Of a stretch of DNA of 7,690 nucleotides, positions 5,868 to 7,690 are shown in pieces. Position numbers and translations under genes: made by a program. Each line of letters opens with the position of its first letter. Within the stretch, counting starts at the first letter, position 1. The notes under the pieces were generated by a model that was given only the letters and a program-made list of their open reading frames with translations, was not told where the DNA came from and made no database searches. Source of the stretch: Anaerolineae bacterium. Lineage in GTDB: Bacteria; Chloroflexota; Anaerolineae; JAFGEY01. The stretch covers positions 1-7,690 of the forward strand of contig JAFGJF010000362.1 in NCBI GenBank assembly GCA_016929205.1, read 5' to 3'.

Positions 5868-7100
5868 TCAATCCTGCACGACAAGGCGGTGCACTTTTTT
5901 CTTGCCCGCCCTGAGCATAATGCCATCCGGCGTCAGATCCGCTTGGCCCACCACGTAATTCACATCTTGAATGCGTTGTTCGTTTACGTACGCGCCGCCT
6001 TGTTGAATCAATCTTCGTGCTGCTCCCCGCGAAGAGGCCAACCCCACGTCAGCCATCATAGCCGTCAAGGCTATGCCTTCCGCCAGGTTCTGCGCCGGAA
6101 CGCCGGTCGCCGGCACGGCATCCAGGTCGCCCCGACCGCCAAATGCAGCCTTGGCTGCGGATTCGGCTTCTTGGGCTGCCGCCTCACCATGGGTGATCCG
6201 GGTCGCTTCGTAAGCCAGGACGCGCTTGGCCTGGCGAATCTCTGCCCCCGGCAGCGCCGCCAGGCGGGCGATCTCGTCCAACGGCAAGAACGTAAACATT
6301 CGCAGAAATTTCTCTACGTCAAGATCGTCACAATTGATCCAATACTGGTAAAAGTCGTATGGGCTGAGCAAATCGGCATCCAGCCACACCGCGCCGCTCG
6401 CGCTCTTGCCCATCTTGGCTCCCGACGCCGTGGTCAACAAGGGAAACGTCATCGCGTGCACGGTCGCCCCTTCAACTCGCCGGATCAGGTCGACGCCGGC
6501 CAGAATATTGCCCCACTGATCGTCCCCGCCCATTTGCAGCGTGCAGCCGCGTTCCCGGTACAAGACCAGGTAATCGTACGCCTGCAGCAACTGGTAGTTG
6601 AACTCGATAAAAGACAACCCTTTTTCCAAACGCTGCTTGTACGCTTCGGCAGCCAGCATCCGGTTGACGCTGAAATGCACGCCAATATCACGTAAAAAGG
6701 CGACATAACTGAGCGGCAGCAGCCAATCGGCATTATCCACCGCCAGGGCACGATCTTGGCCGAAATGAAAATACCGGTCCACCTGGGTGTGAATGCTCTT
6801 GCCATAGGAGCGGATCGTCTCCTCGGTCAGCATCTGGCGCATCTCACTCTTGCCACTGGGATCACCAACCATCGTCGTGCCCCCACCGGTCAAAAAAATG
6901 GGCCGGTGTCCCTCTCGCTGCAGGTGAATCATGGCCATGATGGGCACCAGGCTGCCGGCGTGCAAACTCGTTGCCGTACTGTCAAACCCGACGTAAAACG
7001 TAACAGGTCCGGCGCTTAACGCATCGCGCACGGCCTGCTCGTCCGTCACCTGGGCAATGAATCCCCGTTGGACCAGTACATCATATACGTTCTCGCTCAT
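5868..7100 (-). CDS. tyrS: Tyrosyl-tRNA synthetase
   Basis: This 410-residue class I synthetase charges tRNA-Tyr with tyrosine in the cytosol. The Rossmann-fold active site contains FYVGFD (35-40), the HIGH-type motif as HAGS (47-50), GDPSGKSEMR (79-88), the tyrosine-binding YQLLQAYD (169-176), GGDDQWGN (191-198) and the KMSKS-type loop as KMGKS (229-233). The C-terminal region (about 345-405, with SSRGAARRLIQQGGAYVNE) is the S4-like tRNA-binding domain. The HxGS/KMGKS pairing is a known variant rather than a defect. Length is normal for the family. The ATG at 7100 is chosen because GAGGAG lies 7 nt upstream. An in-frame extension to 7142 would add 14 non-conserved residues and run across the -10 element. 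The short leader leaves no room for a T-box. It is convergent with the small gene at 5540-5791. Confidence 0.97.
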   Translation of the reverse strand: MSENVYDVLVQRGFIAQVTDEQAVRDALSAGPVTFYVGFDSTATSLHAGSLVPIMAMIHLQREGHRPIFLTGGGTTMVGDPSGKSEMRQMLTEETIRSYGKSIHTQVDRYFHFGQDRALAVDNADWLLPLSYVAFLRDIGVHFSVNRMLAAEAYKQRLEKGLSFIEFNYQLLQAYDYLVLYRERGCTLQMGGDDQWGNILAGVDLIRRVEGATVHAMTFPLLTTASGAKMGKSASGAVWLDADLLSPYDFYQYWINCDDLDVEKFLRMFTFLPLDEIARLAALPGAEIRQAKRVLAYEATRITHGEAAAQEAESAAKAAFGGRGDLDAVPATGVPAQNLAEGIALTAMMADVGLASSRGAARRLIQQGGAYVNEQRIQDVNYVVGQADLTPDGIMLRAGKKKVHRLVVQD

Positions 7101-7107
7101 CTCTCTT

Positions 7108-7113
7108 CTCCTC
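7108..7113 (-). promoter_or_regulatory. Ribosome-binding site of tyrS
   Basis: GAGGAG on the minus strand (7113-7108) lies 7 nt before the ATG at 7100. It decides that start against the longer in-frame opening at 7142. Confidence 0.7.
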
Positions 7114-7130
7114 GAAACAAGACTAGAGCA

Positions 7131-7158
7131 AGTATAGCACAAAACACGTCACCGCCAA
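7131..7158 (-). promoter_or_regulatory. Probable extended -10 promoter of tyrS
   Basis: On the minus strand TATACT (7136-7131) is preceded by TGC, forming an extended -10 element. TTGGCG (7158-7153), a 4-of-6 -35 match, lies 16 nt upstream. The start point would fall near 7124, about 25 nt before the tyrS ATG, leaving a short leader with no visible attenuator. It indicates that tyrS can be transcribed separately from the dipeptidase gene upstream. Confidence 0.55.
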
Positions 7159-7173
7159 AACAGGTATACATTC

Positions 7174-7690
7174 TCAACCTACCACGCTGCGGATCACCCG
7201 CAGCCAGTTTCCACCCAGGATCTTTTTCACGTCTTGCGCGCCGTAGCCACGTTCCAGCAGCCCTGCGGTGACGTTGGGTGTGCAGCTCACATCCTCCAGC
7301 CCGACCGGCGGCGGGCCGCCAAAGCCATCAAAATCAGAGCCCAGGCCCACGTGATCAACGCCGATGACGCGGACGATGTGATCGACGTGATCGAGCACCT
7401 TATCCAGTGTCGCCGGCTCTTGACCGTCGGTGATAAAGCCGGGCACGTACACCATGCCGATCACGCCTCCGCTCGCCGCCAGCTTTTCCAACTGAGCATC
7501 GGTGAGGTTGCGAGGAACGGGGCACAATGCGTGGGCGTTGGCGTGCGACGCCACCACCGGCCCCTGGCACAGTTCAAACACGTCCTCCACCCCGGCCGGA
7601 GCCAGGTGAGCGATATCGACGATCATGCCCAGCCTGTTCATCTCTTTTACCAGCTTGACCCCAAACTCGGTCAAACCGCCGCCGGTGCGC
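7174..7690 (-). CDS. Membrane dipeptidase-type (M19) metallopeptidase, C-terminal part
   Basis: The frame is open from the window edge to a TGA at 7176-7174, giving about 171 C-terminal residues of a protein of the renal dipeptidase (M19) family, which hydrolyses dipeptides with a binuclear zinc centre. Visible signatures are GGLTEFGVKLVKEMNRLGMIVDIAH, whose final His corresponds to a zinc ligand, and VVASHANAHAL, whose first His is 21 residues later. That spacing equals the one between His198 and His219 of human renal dipeptidase. PRNLTD supplies the substrate-binding arginine region and GLGSDFDG the conserved aspartate loop. The N-terminal HxD and bridging glutamate ligands lie outside the window, so completeness and any signal peptide cannot be judged. 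An apparent TTG opening at 7674 is internal to the conserved domain and not the start. The gene lies 73 nt upstream of tyrS on the same strand, with a separate promoter between them. Confidence 0.93.
   Translation of the reverse strand, partial: RTGGGLTEFGVKLVKEMNRLGMIVDIAHLAPAGVEDVFELCQGPVVASHANAHALCPVPRNLTDAQLEKLAASGGVIGMVYVPGFITDGQEPATLDKVLDHVDHIVRVIGVDHVGLGSDFDGFGGPPPVGLEDVSCTPNVTAGLLERGYGAQDVKKILGGNWLRVIRSVVG

Noticed and set aside
5889..6695. A 268-codon plus-strand open frame inside tyrS
   Set aside because: It is antisense to conserved synthetase motifs and has no domain of its own.
7101..7142. A 14-residue N-terminal extension of tyrS
   Set aside because: The extension is not synthetase-like, has no ribosome site and overlaps the TATACT -10 element, while the ATG at 7100 has GAGGAG at good spacing.
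7101..7173. A T-box leader upstream of tyrS
   Set aside because: The gap is only 73 nt and contains a promoter near 7131-7158. No specifier stem, T-box sequence or terminator is visible.

Overview
The window looks like a moderately high-GC bacterial chromosome segment with strong Shine-Dalgarno sites, tight minus-strand gene clusters and short intergenic gaps. The gene mix is a lipoprotein glycosidase, a GAF-rich soluble HisKA_2 kinase, a GKRP-like SIS protein and an M19 dipeptidase. This would fit Chloroflexota or a similar environmental lineage, but that is a weak inference and no marker in the window settles it. There are no RNA genes, mobile elements or CRISPR arrays that I can support.

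Region 1 (1-5428, all minus strand) is a probable four-gene operon read right to left. It runs from a GH13 alpha-glucosidase/amylase-type lipoprotein (3782-5428), to a soluble PAS-GAF-GAF HisKA_2 histidine kinase (1518-3770), to a response regulator with a C-terminal four-cysteine module and no DNA-binding domain (835-1506), to a MurQ/GKRP-like SIS phosphosugar-binding protein that leaves the window (1-819). The gaps are only 11-15 nt. Each downstream ribosome-binding site lies at or just after the preceding stop codon, which suggests co-transcription and coupled translation. One reading is that maltodextrin cleavage outside the cell, intracellular signalling and sugar-phosphate handling are linked, but the sequence does not prove it.

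Region 2 (5429-5539) is a 111-bp divergent intergenic region. It holds a perfect 8-bp-arm palindrome whose two halves each contain a -35-like element, one facing the glycosidase operon and one facing a small plus-strand gene. That gene (5540-5791) encodes an unrecognised 83-residue protein with a CPVC knuckle.

Region 3 (5792-7690) starts with a strong 15-bp hairpin between the convergent small gene and tyrS. Then come tyrS (5868-7100, minus) with its own extended -10 promoter, and the C-terminal part of an M19 membrane-dipeptidase-type metallopeptidase (7174-7690, minus), whose N-terminus lies outside the window.
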